From the NCBI GenBank assembly GCA_016192065.1, contig JACPUX010000077.1, positions 1 through 64,000 on the forward strand: a stretch of 64,000 nucleotides of DNA. Direction: 5' to 3'. The notes under the pieces are model-generated. The model searched no databases. It was not told the DNA's origin and worked only from the letters and a program-made list of their open reading frames with translations. Below, one piece after another: positions 27,280 to 36,051 of the stretch. Made by a program: the position numbers and the translations under genes. This DNA is from Betaproteobacteria bacterium (GTDB taxonomy: Bacteria; Pseudomonadota; Gammaproteobacteria; Burkholderiales; Casimicrobiaceae). Positions within the stretch are counted from its first letter, which is position 1, and every line of letters starts with the position of its first letter.

Positions 27280-28524
27280 ATGGCGCAAGCACCTGCCGCC
27301 AGTTCCCCGGTTCGCCTCAACCCCCTTGAACGCCGCGCCACGGCTGGACTGGCGGGGATCTTCGGTCTGCGCATGCTGGGCATGTTCATCATTCTCCCGG
27401 TGTTCGCCCTCTATGCGGAACATCTGCCGGGCGGCGACAACCGCTTGCTGATCGGCGTCGCCCTGGGCACTTATGGCCTGACCCAGGCGCTGCTGCAAAT
27501 ACCCTTTGGCTGGCTGTCCGATCGCTGGGGGCGCAAGCGGGTCATCTACCTCGGCCTCACTCTGTTTGCCCTGGGCAGCTTTCTGGCGGCGGTGGCCACC
27601 GACTTACCCTGGATCATCGCCGGCCGCACTTTACAGGGCGCCGGCGCCATCTCCGCCGCGGTCATCGCCTTGTTGGCCGATTTGACCCGCGACAGCGTAC
27701 GCACCAAGGCCATGGCAATGGTGGGCATGACCATCGGACTGACCTTCGGCCTATCACTGATCGCGGGTCCTGGTCTCAGCCGCTGGATCGGCGTGCCCGG
27801 CATCTTCGCCCTGACCGGCTTGCTCGCCCTGGCAGCCATGCTGGTGGTGCGGACCATTGTTCCCGAGCCGATCGCCGGCACCCGCAACGATGATCGCCAG
27901 GTGCGTGGCCAGGAGTTCGCCACGGTGCTGCGCGACGGCTCCTTGCAGCGCCTGAATTTCGGTATCTTCGCCTTGCACGCGGCACTGATGTCGCTGTTCG
28001 TACAGGTGCCGTTCGCGCTGCGCGACAATGGTCTGGCGCCAGAGCACCACTGGCAGGTCTACCTCGGGGTGCTGGTGGGTTCGTTTGTACTGATTTTCCC
28101 GGCCTTCACCCAGGCCGATCGGGCGGATCGCGGCAAACCCATTTTCATTGGCGCGGTCGCCGTGCTGCTTTTGGGGCAAACGCTGTTGGCACTGCAATTG
28201 TCTTCGCTCCACGGGCTCATCGCCGCCCTGCTGATCTTCTTCGCCGGCTTCAATCTGCTTGAAGCCAAGCTGCCGGCGATGGTCTCGCGCTTCGCCCCCC
28301 CCGAGGTCAAGGGCACGGCCATAGGCGTTTACAGCGGCGTACAATTCCTTGGCATGTTCGTCGGTGGCGCGGTCGGGGGCTGGCTTGCCGAGCATGTCGC
28401 ACCGGCCGCGGTGTTTTGGTTCGGCGCCGCGCTCACCCTGGCCTGGCTGGCGCTGTCCGTTTCCATGCCCAGCCACCCGGCCTACAATACGCAGTCATTC
28501 GTCAAACCTATGGGAGAATCCTGA
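27280..28524 (+). CDS. MFS transporter, YajR-like
   Basis: A 414-residue, 12-helix major facilitator protein. [13 protein letters not shown] is the loop 2-3 motif; [16 protein letters not shown] in helix 1 is typical of YajR-type transporters, but the C-terminal domain of E. coli YajR is absent. The substrate is unknown. Its stop overlaps the ssb start in TGATG, so the two are cotranslated. The pair opposite uvrA is a common betaproteobacterial arrangement. Confidence 0.9.
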   Translation: MAQAPAASSPVRLNPLERRATAGLAGIFGLRMLGMFIILPVFALYAEHLPGGDNRLLIGVALGTYGLTQALLQIPFGWLSDRWGRKRVIYLGLTLFALGSFLAAVATDLPWIIAGRTLQGAGAISAAVIALLADLTRDSVRTKAMAMVGMTIGLTFGLSLIAGPGLSRWIGVPGIFALTGLLALAAMLVVRTIVPEPIAGTRNDDRQVRGQEFATVLRDGSLQRLNFGIFALHAALMSLFVQVPFALRDNGLAPEHHWQVYLGVLVGSFVLIFPAFTQADRADRGKPIFIGAVAVLLLGQTLLALQLSSLHGLIAALLIFFAGFNLLEAKLPAMVSRFAPPEVKGTAIGVYSGVQFLGMFVGGAVGGWLAEHVAPAAVFWFGAALTLAWLALSVSMPSHPAYNTQSFVKPMGES

Positions 28525-28970
28525 TGGCCTCGATCAACAAAGTCATCCTTATCGGCAACCTCGGAAAAGACCCGGAGGTTCGCTACATGCCCAACGGTGA
28601 TGCGGTCACCAATATCTCGGTAGCCACCACCGACACTTGGAAAGACAAGGAAGGCAACAAGCAGGAAAAGACCGAATGGCATCGCGTTACCTTCTATCGC
28701 CGGCTCGCCGAGATTGCCGGCGAATACCTGAAAAAGGGTAGCCAGATCTACGTCGAGGGCCGCCTGGAAACCCGCAAGTGGCAGGACAAAGAGGGCCAGG
28801 ATCGGTACACCACGGAAATCATCGCCTCGGAGATGAAAATGCTCGGTTCCCGTAGTGGTGGCGGTGAGCCCGCCGCTCGCGAGGCGCCGGAAGCGGGCTC
28901 GCCGCGCCCGGCGAGCGCACCGGCCAAAGCGACCAAGCTCGACGACTTCGAGGACGACATTCCGTTCTGA
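28524..28970 (+). CDS. ssb: Single-stranded DNA-binding protein
   Basis: A 148-residue protein with an OB fold at 1-105 ([38 protein letters not shown]), an Ala/Pro/Gly-rich linker and the acidic tail DDFEDDIPF that recruits repair and replication partners. It binds single-stranded DNA during replication and repair. GGAGA within the end of the MFS gene is its ribosome site; it overlaps that gene by one base. Confidence 0.98.
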   Translation: MASINKVILIGNLGKDPEVRYMPNGDAVTNISVATTDTWKDKEGNKQEKTEWHRVTFYRRLAEIAGEYLKKGSQIYVEGRLETRKWQDKEGQDRYTTEIIASEMKMLGSRSGGGEPAAREAPEAGSPRPASAPAKATKLDDFEDDIPF

Positions 28971-29009
28971 GACCTGCGGGAAGCGCTGAAGACTCGGGCG
29001 CACCCGCGC

Positions 29010-30086
29010 TCAGACGATAACGCCCCCGCCCAGGCACACTTCGCCGTCATACAAGACCAGGTATTGCCCGGGCGTGGGCGCCCATTGCTCGTGTTCGAAC
29101 CGGGCGCTCATCCGCCCGCCGCCGCTGAACTCGATCGCGCAGGACGCGTCCGCCTGGCGGTAGCGCGTCTTCGCGCCGTAGGGCCCGCCGGCGGCCGGAG
29201 GCGAACCGCCGATCCAATGCAGGTCCTGGACTTCGATCTGGCGCCGCGTCAGCAATGGATGTTTGTGCCCCTGCACGACAGTCAGGGTATTGCTGGCCAG
29301 GTCCTTCCCCGCGACGTACCAAGCTGAACCATCCCCCGCCCGCGTTCCGCCAATACCCAACCCTTGACGCTGACCCAGGGTGTAATACATCAGGCCCTCG
29401 TGCCTCCCGACGCGCTTGCCCTCGGGGGTAAGGATATCCCCAGGATGGCGGGGCAGGTAGCGCGACAGGAACTCCCGAAAGGGCCGCTCGCCGATGAAAC
29501 AGATACCGGTGCTGTCCTTCTTGGCGAAGGTCGGCAGGCCCTCGCGTTCAGCCAGGGCACGCACCTCCCGTTTGGGCATTTCCCCTAGAGGAAAGACGGT
29601 GCGAGCCAACTGTTGCTGGTTCAGGCGATGCAGGAAATAGCTCTGGTCCTTGCTCGCATCGCGGGCTTTGAGAAGCTGGCGCGCGCCCGCCTGACCAAGC
29701 AAGCGGGCGTAGTGCCCGGTGGCGATCCAGTCAGCGCCCAGGCGCAGGGCATGATCCAGAAAGGCCTTGAATTTGATTTCGCTGTTGCACAACACGTCCG
29801 GGTTGGGCGTGCGTCCTGCACGGTATTCGGTGAGGAAGTGCGCGAACACGCGCTCGCGGTATTCAGCCGCGAAGTTGACGGCCTCGATCTCGATGCCCAG
29901 TACTTCGGCGACGCTGACCGCATCGACCAGATCCTGGCGCGAACTGCAATACTCGTCGCTGTCGTCGTCTTCCCAGTTTTTCATGAACACGCCGATCACC
30001 CGATAGCCCCGACGCTTCAAAAGCAGCGCGGCCACCGAGGAGTCAACGCCGCCGGACAAGCCGACCACCACGGTTTCGGTGCTCAC
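29010..30086 (-). CDS. mnmA: tRNA-specific 2-thiouridylase
   Basis: A 358-residue enzyme that thiolates U34 of Lys, Glu and Gln tRNAs. The PP-loop [10 protein letters not shown] is near the N-terminus. The two catalytic Cys are in [12 protein letters not shown] and [26 protein letters not shown] and [13 protein letters not shown] are family landmarks. It is convergent with ssb. The Nudix gene lies upstream on the same strand after a 328-bp gap. Confidence 0.97.
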   Translation of the reverse strand: MSTETVVVGLSGGVDSSVAALLLKRRGYRVIGVFMKNWEDDDSDEYCSSRQDLVDAVSVAEVLGIEIEAVNFAAEYRERVFAHFLTEYRAGRTPNPDVLCNSEIKFKAFLDHALRLGADWIATGHYARLLGQAGARQLLKARDASKDQSYFLHRLNQQQLARTVFPLGEMPKREVRALAEREGLPTFAKKDSTGICFIGERPFREFLSRYLPRHPGDILTPEGKRVGRHEGLMYYTLGQRQGLGIGGTRAGDGSAWYVAGKDLASNTLTVVQGHKHPLLTRRQIEVQDLHWIGGSPPAAGGPYGAKTRYRQADASCAIEFSGGGRMSARFEHEQWAPTPGQYLVLYDGEVCLGGGVIV

Positions 30087-30414
30087 TGAATGCCTTCGTG
30101 CGCGAGACCCGTGAATCGGGACCCGTTCAGGTGGCCCTGCGGGGTGATTGGAGTCGCCATCGGAGTGTTCGCCAGGAAACGGTAGTCAAGAGTGGTCGAC
30201 GCGGAAGGGGCCATCCCCTAAGCCGGACAAGCGGGAACCAAAGAGAGTCGCCCACTGGCGGCAAACGGCGCACAAACCCTCGCACCAACATGGGCAGAAG
30301 CCGCTTTGATATCCCCCGCCAGGAACAAGAGGGCGAGCCCCCTTGTAAATCCCGCAAATTCATTTCTTCGACTCAATTCTTCTCCGAAACTGTGAAGACT
30401 TCAGGCCTTAGTGA
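30087..30414. other. Intergenic region, nothing recognised
   Basis: 328 bp between the Nudix gene and mnmA, both on the minus strand. The left part is GC-rich and the right part AT-richer. No gene, repeat or terminator was found. The mnmA promoter should lie here. Confidence 0.5.
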
Positions 30415-30867
30415 CTAAATCAAATCTCGCAGAATCTCCAGCCCGTAGGACGCGCCCGCGCGATAGTCTTCGATGCAGCGGGCGACCAGTGGGCTGCGAA
30501 AACGAGGGCGGGCTTCGGCAAGCTCGGCCTCGTCCAGCCAAACCGCCCGCACGATACCCGCATCAAGCGCGCGCTGGGGCTCATGGGCGCAAACCTCGGC
30601 GAAAAACGCGAAGCGCAGATAGACACGCTCCTTGGCGACATGCGGCCAGCGATAGATGCCCACCAGACGCCGCGGTCGAACCAGATAGCCGGTTTCTTCG
30701 AGGGTTTCTCGCACGGTCGCCTCGAGCAAACTCTCAGCCGGCTCCAGGTGCCCCGCGGGCTGGTTGAAACGCAGGCCTTCCTCGGTCTGTTCTTCCACGA
30801 GCAGCAAGCGCCCCTCGCGCTCCACGATCGCCGCCACGGTGACATTGGGCTTCCAGATTTCGCTCAC
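30415..30867 (-). CDS. Nudix hydrolase, NudJ-like
   Basis: The start is taken as the GTG at 30867 with GAGG five bases upstream, giving 150 residues and aligning MSEIWKPNVTVAAIV with the NudJ N-terminus; a GTG at 30891 is the alternative. The Nudix box GHLEPAESLLEATVRETLEE and the following TGY are intact, so metal-dependent diphosphate hydrolysis is expected. NudJ relatives act on thiamine diphosphates and nucleoside phosphates; the real substrate is not known. Genes of this type often sit near mnmA. Confidence 0.9.
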   Translation of the reverse strand: MSEIWKPNVTVAAIVEREGRLLLVEEQTEEGLRFNQPAGHLEPAESLLEATVRETLEETGYLVRPRRLVGIYRWPHVAKERVYLRFAFFAEVCAHEPQRALDAGIVRAVWLDEAELAEARPRFRSPLVARCIEDYRAGASYGLEILRDLI

Positions 30868-30931
30868 ACTCGCCTCTTGGGAATACTGCACCGGAGTTCA
30901 TCTCCTGGCGCATTCTGCGCCGACGGAAATG

Positions 30932-30957
30932 AAAAAGGCAGGGCCGAAGCCCTGCCT
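30932..30957 (-). terminator. Rho-independent terminator of the Ala/Lys-rich protein gene
   Basis: On the minus strand AGGCAGGGC, a TTCG tetraloop and GCCCTGCCT are followed by a T-run. The stem is perfect and lies 20 bp beyond the stop of the gene at 30977-31240. Confidence 0.93.
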
Positions 30958-30976
30958 TGCTCGGAAGGAAACGCAA

Positions 30977-31240
30977 TTACTTCTTGGCTTCTTCTTTCTT
31001 GGCCGGCGCGGGAGCCGCGGCAGCCGCGGGAGCGGCGGCAGCGGGAGCGGGAGCGGCCTTGGCATCCTTGGCGGCGGCTTCTTTCTTGGCTGGCTTGGCA
31101 GCCGTCTTCACCGCAACCTTGACTTCTTTGGTCGGCGCAGCAGCGGCTTTTTCATCCTTCTTGGGCGCGTCAGCGGCAACGGCGGTAACGGAAACAGCCG
31201 CGAACAGCGCAGCAATCAGGGTAGTCAGCAGTTTGTTCAT
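30977..31240 (-). CDS. Secreted Ala/Lys-rich low-complexity protein
   Basis: An 87-residue precursor starting at 31240 behind GAGGA. MNKLLTTLIAALFAAVSVTA is a signal peptide cleaved near AVAAD. The mature part is almost only Ala, Lys, Pro, Glu and Val, with runs such as APAAAAPAAAAAP. It should be unfolded and basic in the periplasm or outside. A strong promoter and a perfect terminator flank it, so it is a monocistronic and probably well expressed gene. The next gene upstream (31419-31661) is a paralogue. Function is unknown; histone H1-like binding of anionic polymers is only an idea. Confidence 0.85.
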   Translation of the reverse strand: MNKLLTTLIAALFAAVSVTAVAADAPKKDEKAAAAPTKEVKVAVKTAAKPAKKEAAAKDAKAAPAPAAAAPAAAAAPAPAKKEEAKK

Positions 31241-31333
31241 GTTGAATCGTCCTCGTAAGTGTGTGGATTTGTTTTCGCCCGCAGGCCGGGAAACCAAGCG
31301 ATCCGATTCCCAATATCCGTGCAAAGCTGCGGA

Positions 31334-31361
31334 ATTATATAGATTTTTTGGTCCTTGACAA
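31334..31361 (-). promoter_or_regulatory. Strong sigma-70 promoter for the Ala/Lys-rich protein gene
   Basis: On the minus strand TTGTCA and a perfect TATAAT are separated by 16 bp. The expected start is near 31327, leaving an untranslated leader of about 87 nt before the ATG at 31240. Confidence 0.8.
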
Positions 31362-31418
31362 GCCTAGCGGGGCATCCCGGCGAGGATGAGCCCGCCGGGC
31401 GATGCTGGTGACGCGCAA

Positions 31419-31661
31419 TTATTGCTTCGGTGCCTCAGTCTTCTTGGTCTTCTTGGCTTTTTTGGTCTTCTTGGTCTTGGCTTCGGCTTTCTCCCCGGTT
31501 TTGGCGGTGGCGGGAGCCGCGGAAGGCGCCGCCGGTGCAGCGGCAGGGGCGGCCGGCGCAGCGGCGGGAGCCGCGGCGGCCTTGGGCGCGTCCGCCGCTT
31601 GGGCGGTTGCGGTCAGCGTGGCCAATGCGGCGGCCATCAGGATGCTTAGAAGTTTGCTCAT
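31419..31661 (-). CDS. Secreted Ala/Lys/Pro-rich low-complexity protein (paralogue)
   Basis: An 80-residue precursor starting at 31661 behind GAGGA. MSKLLSILMAAALATLTATA is a signal peptide; the mature part starts ADAPKAAAAPAAAP, then becomes Lys/Thr-rich (KTKKTKKAKKTKK) before ending EAPKQ. The signal peptide and ADAPK junction match the neighbouring protein at 30977-31240, so the pair arose by duplication and diverged quickly in the repeat part. It is presumably exported and disordered. No function is recognised. Confidence 0.83.
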   Translation of the reverse strand: MSKLLSILMAAALATLTATAQAADAPKAAAAPAAAPAAPAAAPAAPSAAPATAKTGEKAEAKTKKTKKAKKTKKTEAPKQ

Positions 31662-31691
31662 GGGGTAGTTCCTCGGTCGGAGATCTATCGA

Positions 31692-31735
31692 TATGACGCT
31701 TTTCAGCGTGACACGTGGGCGTGTCAGGCGTCATA
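31692..31735. promoter_or_regulatory. Nested inverted repeats upstream of the Ala/Lys/Pro-rich gene
   Basis: Outer arms TATGACGC and GCGTCATA (8 bp, perfect) enclose two smaller hairpins, ACGCT/AGCGT and GACACG-TGGG-CGTGTC. The block sits 31 bp before the ATG at 31661 and 50 bp after the HAD gene stop. No U-tract follows. It may be a regulatory leader structure or an operator of the downstream gene. Confidence 0.5.
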
Positions 31736-31784
31736 ACGCGGCCCGAACCGGGAGCGTTGACCGCGCAGCGAGCGATGCGCAGGC

Positions 31785-32456
31785 CTAGTCTTCGCCCCGC
31801 AAGCTGATGATCGGCCAACCAGCACGCTCAGCATGTTCCCGCAACACCGGATCGGGCCGCACGGCGATAGGATGCGTCACCGCGCCCAGGAGCGGCAGGT
31901 CGTTGCGAGAATCGCTGAAGAACCAGGATTCCTCGAAGTCTCCCAGCCGCATGCCCAGTCCGGCGAGCCAAGCTTCCAAGCGCAGGATCTTGCCTGATTG
32001 AAAGCAAGGCGTGCCGAGGGTCTTGCCGGTGTAGCGACCCGCAATTATCTCCGGCTCCGTGGCCAGAAGATGCTCGACCCCGAAGAGATCAGCAATCGGG
32101 CGGGTAATGAAGGCGTTGGTCGCGGTGATGATCGCCACTCGGTCGCCCCGGTCAAGCCGCTCCCGCACCAGGTTTGCGGCCTCGGGCAGGATCATGGGTT
32201 TGATCTTGCTTTCAAGGAATTCAGCGCGCCAGGCTTCGAGCTGCGCCAGCGAATACCGCGCCAGCGGCGCCAACTGAAAACTCAGAAAGGCGTGGATATC
32301 CAGCCGGCCGGCTTGGTAATCCCGGTAGTAGCGCTCGTTTTCAGCCTCGTAGGTGGCCGCGTCCAGAATGCCCACGGCAATGAGGTGTTGCGCCCAGGAG
32401 TAGTCGCTGTCGCCATCGAGCAAGGTATTGTCGAGATCGAACAGGCTGAGGATCAT
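31785..32456 (-). CDS. HAD-IB family hydrolase (SerB/CicA-like phosphatase)
   Basis: A 223-residue HAD phosphatase. Motif I is DLDNTLL at residues 7-13 (nucleophile Asp in FDLDNT), motif II is IITATN, and motif III/IV includes the conserved Lys in GKILRLEAW and FFSDSRNDLPLL. It belongs to the HAD-IB branch with phosphoserine phosphatase and CicA. The substrate is not certain. Its ATG overlaps the hda stop by four bases (ATGA), so the two are translationally coupled, as in many betaproteobacteria. Confidence 0.93.
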   Translation of the reverse strand: MILSLFDLDNTLLDGDSDYSWAQHLIAVGILDAATYEAENERYYRDYQAGRLDIHAFLSFQLAPLARYSLAQLEAWRAEFLESKIKPMILPEAANLVRERLDRGDRVAIITATNAFITRPIADLFGVEHLLATEPEIIAGRYTGKTLGTPCFQSGKILRLEAWLAGLGMRLGDFEESWFFSDSRNDLPLLGAVTHPIAVRPDPVLREHAERAGWPIISLRGED

Positions 32457-33112
32457 GTCCGGTCCGTGCGGATCAGGCGCCGCGCCATGGCCAGGCTGAC
32501 CAGGCGTTTCTCCAGCAAGGACTGCCGGTCGAGAGTGGCAATTTGGCGCAGCAGCGTGCCCATGTCGCGTCGCCCATGGCAGAGCATGTAGTCGATGACC
32601 TCGATCGGAATGGTGAACCCGCGGGTCCGCGCGTAATCCACCAGCGCCAGAGGCTTTTCTTCATCGCTGAGGGTCTTCAGTTCGAGCACCAGCCCCCAGC
32701 CCAGACGTGTGCGCACGTCTTCCCGCAGCGCCAGACGGGCTGGAGGAAGGGCGCCGGCGGCGAGCAGCAGCCCCCCCGAAGTCCGCGCCTGGTTGAGGAG
32801 TGTGAATAGCCGGGCCTGCTCTTGTTCATCGAGGCGCTCGACATCATCCACCGCCACAAACGACTGTGATTCAAGGCTCGGCCAAGGGTCTCCGGGGTGC
32901 CAGTAGGTGCCTTGCCCCATCTGAGCGAGGGTGGCGCGCAGCAAATGGGTCTTGCCGCAGGCCAATGGCCCCCAGAGGTAGATCGACGTCTCAGCACTGC
33001 CGCCTTGCAAGCGCGCCGCGAGATGGGCCAGCACCTCACGGTTAGGGCCGGGCAGAAAATTCGCGAACTGGGGGGGGTCGGGGGGAAGGAGTTCCAGCAA
33101 CAACTGTTCCAT
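32453..33112 (-). CDS. hda: DnaA regulatory inactivator Hda
   Basis: A 219-residue AAA+ protein homologous to the DnaA ATPase core, started at MEQLLLELLPP (33112). The N-terminal QLLLEL resembles the clamp-binding motif, as expected because Hda works on the loaded beta clamp to stimulate ATP hydrolysis by DnaA. Walker A is GPLACGKTHL and Walker B FVAVDDVERL. It prevents re-initiation of replication. It is divergent from purM and overlaps the HAD gene. Confidence 0.93.
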   Translation of the reverse strand: MEQLLLELLPPDPPQFANFLPGPNREVLAHLAARLQGGSAETSIYLWGPLACGKTHLLRATLAQMGQGTYWHPGDPWPSLESQSFVAVDDVERLDEQEQARLFTLLNQARTSGGLLLAAGALPPARLALREDVRTRLGWGLVLELKTLSDEEKPLALVDYARTRGFTIPIEVIDYMLCHGRRDMGTLLRQIATLDRQSLLEKRLVSLAMARRLIRTDRT

Positions 33113-33207
33113 GGTGCACCGCTGATCGCTTTGCCAAAACCGGGGCGGGGTGTTGGGCTTTTCGGTAAAATGTCGAACTCTACCGCGCCGTGCCCTTTGG
33201 CTCAACG

Positions 33208-34242
33208 ATGACCGCAAGCCCTTTGTCCTACCGCGATGCCGGTGTCGATATCGACGCCGGCGATCAACTCGTCGAAAACATCAAACCCTTCGCCAGGAGC
33301 ACACTCCGGCCCGAGGTTCTGGGCGGTATCGGGGGCTTCGGAGCGCTCTTCGCCCTGGGGACGAAATACCGCGATCCGGTGCTGGTATCTGGCACCGACG
33401 GCGTGGGCACCAAGCTCAAATTGGCCTTTGAGCTTGGTCGGCACGACACCGTAGGCATCGACTTGGTGGCGATGAGCGTTAACGACATCTTGGTGCAAGG
33501 CGCCGAGCCCTTGTTCTTTCTCGACTATTTTGCCTGCGGCAAGCTCGAGGTCGCGACCGCAACCGCAGTGGTCAAGGGCATCGCCAGGGGTTGCGAATTG
33601 GCCGGCTGCGCCCTGATCGGGGGCGAGACCGCGGAAATGCCGGGGATGTATCCGCCGGGCGAATATGACTTGGCCGGCTTTGCCGTGGGCGTGGTAGAGC
33701 GCGAGCACATCGTCGACGGCCGCGGCGTAACGGCCGGGGATGTGGTGTTGGGCTTAGGCTCCAGCGGTCCCCACTCCAATGGCTTCTCGCTCATCCGCAA
33801 GATCCTGGAGCGCAGCGGCGCCGATCTGGGCGCGCCTTGGGCAGGTAGCAGCCTCGGCGAAGCACTCCTGGAGCCCACTCGCATCTATGTCAAACCGCTC
33901 TTGGCGGCGCTGGCGCTCGGGGGCATCAAGGCCATGGCGCACATCACCGGCGGCGGCTTGGTGGAGAACGTGCCGCGGGTGCTGCCCGAGGGATACCAGG
34001 CGATGCTGCACCGCGATCTTTGGCCCCGGCCCCCGGTCTTCGACTGGTTGCAGCGCGAGGGCCAGGTCGCCGATACGGAGATGCATCGCGTCTTCAATTG
34101 CGGCATCGGCATGGTGGTGGTTTGTGGGGCGGCATCCGCCGATAGTCTGTTGGCCTCGCTTAGGGTTCAGGGCGTGGCGGCTTGGCCGATTGGCGAAATT
34201 CGCCCGCGCCCCGAGGGCGAAGCGCCGACGGTCGTGGTCTAG
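33208..34242 (+). CDS. purM: Phosphoribosylformylglycinamidine cyclo-ligase (AIR synthetase)
   Basis: A 344-residue enzyme of purine synthesis that closes the imidazole ring of AIR using [20 protein letters not shown], the GTDGVGTKL loop, and [11 protein letters not shown] are family signatures. The start at 33208 ([12 protein letters not shown]) fits the family. purN follows 6 bp later, so two purine steps are cotranscribed. Confidence 0.98.
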   Translation: MTASPLSYRDAGVDIDAGDQLVENIKPFARSTLRPEVLGGIGGFGALFALGTKYRDPVLVSGTDGVGTKLKLAFELGRHDTVGIDLVAMSVNDILVQGAEPLFFLDYFACGKLEVATATAVVKGIARGCELAGCALIGGETAEMPGMYPPGEYDLAGFAVGVVEREHIVDGRGVTAGDVVLGLGSSGPHSNGFSLIRKILERSGADLGAPWAGSSLGEALLEPTRIYVKPLLAALALGGIKAMAHITGGGLVENVPRVLPEGYQAMLHRDLWPRPPVFDWLQREGQVADTEMHRVFNCGIGMVVVCGAASADSLLASLRVQGVAAWPIGEIRPRPEGEAPTVVV

Positions 34243-34248
34243 GCCGCG

Positions 34249-34905
34249 ATGAAGCGCATCGCGGTCCTGCTGTCCGGAAGAGGAAGCAACTTCGAGGCGC
34301 TCTTGGCGTGTACCGCGGTTGGCGACTTCCCCGGCGAAATCGTGGTGGTCGGTGCCAACCGCACCGATGCCCGGGGAATCGAGACCGCCCGCCAGGCGGG
34401 AATCGCGACCTTCTGCCTCGCCCACCGCGACTATCCACAGCGCGAAGAGTTTGACCGCGCCCTGCGCGAAACCCTGGAGCCCTATCGCCCCGATCTAGTA
34501 GTACTCGCCGGCTTCATGCGCATCCTTACGCCGGGGTTTGTCGATTTCTATGCCGGGCGAATGCTGAACATCCATCCTTCCTTGCTGCCGGCGTTTCCCG
34601 GCTTGCACACGCACGAGCGCGCGCTGGCGGAAGGCGTGCGGATTCATGGCTGCACGGTCCATTTCGTGACCGCGGACCTCGATCACGGCCCGATCGTCAT
34701 TCAGGCGGCGGTGCCGGTACTGCCCGGCGATGGCGTGGACGAACTTGCGTCACGGGTCCTGAGGGTCGAGCACCGCATTTATCCGCAGGCGGTGCGCTGG
34801 TTTTGCGAAGGACGCCTGAGCCTGAATGAGGGCCGGGTGGCGCTTGCTCCGTCCGCTTGGCCACGGTCCGCAATGCCCGAACTGGTTGTTCCTCAGGGGG
34901 CCTAA
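34249..34905 (+). CDS. purN: Phosphoribosylglycinamide formyltransferase
   Basis: A 218-residue formyl-tetrahydrofolate-dependent GAR transformylase. SGRGSNFEALL binds the phosphate; the catalytic triad Asn, His and Asp is in MLNIHPSLLP and VTADLDHGP. Directly follows purM. The C-terminal 15 residues are longer than the core fold needs. Confidence 0.98.
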   Translation: MKRIAVLLSGRGSNFEALLACTAVGDFPGEIVVVGANRTDARGIETARQAGIATFCLAHRDYPQREEFDRALRETLEPYRPDLVVLAGFMRILTPGFVDFYAGRMLNIHPSLLPAFPGLHTHERALAEGVRIHGCTVHFVTADLDHGPIVIQAAVPVLPGDGVDELASRVLRVEHRIYPQAVRWFCEGRLSLNEGRVALAPSAWPRSAMPELVVPQGA

Positions 34906-34965
34906 AGGCCACGTGGTCCGACCGCAGCGCCCCCCCACACTCCAAGCTGATACCGCCGTCCCCGC

Positions 34966-36051
34966 GTGCCGCTCTCGAACCCGATCCATACCGGTATCAC
35001 GCTTCCCGAGCGGCCGCACGGCCTGAGCCAGGTCTTCTCGGCGCGCTTGGCGGCGGCGCTGACACTGTCCGTAGTCCTGCACGGTTTGGGTGCTTCGTTG
35101 CTCGAATATGAACCGCCCGTTTTTCCCGAGCCTGAACCGCTGCGGGCGGAGCTCAAGGCGTTGCCTCCACCGCCGCTGCCGCAACCTGCCGCAAGGCCGA
35201 AGGACCGCCCCCCCCCGCCACGACCTCCGGCACCAGCCGCGGCACTGCCCGCCGCGCCGTTCAGCCCGCCACCGCCTGAGGTTCCGCCGGTGCCCGAGCC
35301 AACCGAGGCTTTGGCCACGGCCGGCTTTCCCGACGCTGAGCCCTATTCGGATACCGAACCCGTGTTCGCACTGTCCGAGTTCGAAGCCAAGGGGCCACGG
35401 CTGCCACCGAAGATCGATTTGATCTATACCGTTCTCTACGGCACGATCGGTTTGCACGTCGGACAAAGCAGCTACCGCTTCACCCATGAGAACGGCCGCT
35501 ATGCCATAGTGACGGTCGGCGAAGCGGAGGGCTTGCTCGCCCTGATTTATCGCGGCAAATTACGGGCTTCGAGCCACGGCCGCATCACCGAGCAGGGGTT
35601 GCAACCCGAGGAAGTCGCCCTTGAACGGGGCAGCCCCGAAAAGCGCGAAGCAGCAAAGCTGAACTGGCAGACTCAGACCGTCACCTTCAAGGATGACAGC
35701 AGCGCGCCGCTACCCTTGGGTACCCTGGATGTGTTGAGTTTCTTGCTGCAATTCTACTTCGTACCGCCCACGCAGGCCGCGGTGGAATTGCCCATCGTCA
35801 CGCCGCGGCGAATCACTAGCTATCGCTTTGAACGCAAGGGGGTCGAGCGCGTGAACATCGCCCTGGGGGACTTCGATGCTGAAGTGTGGTCACGCACCGC
35901 CGTGGACGGCTCCGAGGCCGAAGCCCTGGTCTGGCTGGCGCCGCAATTCGGCCACGTGCCGATCAAGATTCGCGTGCGCGACCCCCAGCGCGGCACCGGA
36001 GAGCTGCGCCTCAGCAAAATTCTGGCCGAAACCGAAGAACCCAAACCATGA
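34966..36051 (+). CDS. DUF3108 protein with membrane anchor and Pro-rich linker
   Basis: A 361-residue protein. An in-frame stop at 34948 makes the GTG at 34966 the first possible start, without a clear ribosome site, so the start is uncertain. Residues about 27-46 form one membrane helix; 50-115 is a TonB-like linker of Pro, Glu and Ala; and about 140-361 is the DUF3108 beta-rich domain (VLYGTIGLHVGQSSYRF, RGKLRASSHG), expected in the periplasm. Its function is unknown. The purM-purN-DUF3108-methyltransferase order is often seen in betaproteobacteria. It overlaps the next gene by four bases. Confidence 0.88.
   Translation: MPLSNPIHTGITLPERPHGLSQVFSARLAAALTLSVVLHGLGASLLEYEPPVFPEPEPLRAELKALPPPPLPQPAARPKDRPPPPRPPAPAAALPAAPFSPPPPEVPPVPEPTEALATAGFPDAEPYSDTEPVFALSEFEAKGPRLPPKIDLIYTVLYGTIGLHVGQSSYRFTHENGRYAIVTVGEAEGLLALIYRGKLRASSHGRITEQGLQPEEVALERGSPEKREAAKLNWQTQTVTFKDDSSAPLPLGTLDVLSFLLQFYFVPPTQAAVELPIVTPRRITSYRFERKGVERVNIALGDFDAEVWSRTAVDGSEAEALVWLAPQFGHVPIKIRVRDPQRGTGELRLSKILAETEEPKP

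Noticed and set aside
30098..30418. 106-codon plus-strand frame between mnmA and the Nudix gene
   Set aside because: Arg/Ser/Gly-rich, no ribosome site, no recognisable fold; treated as chance.
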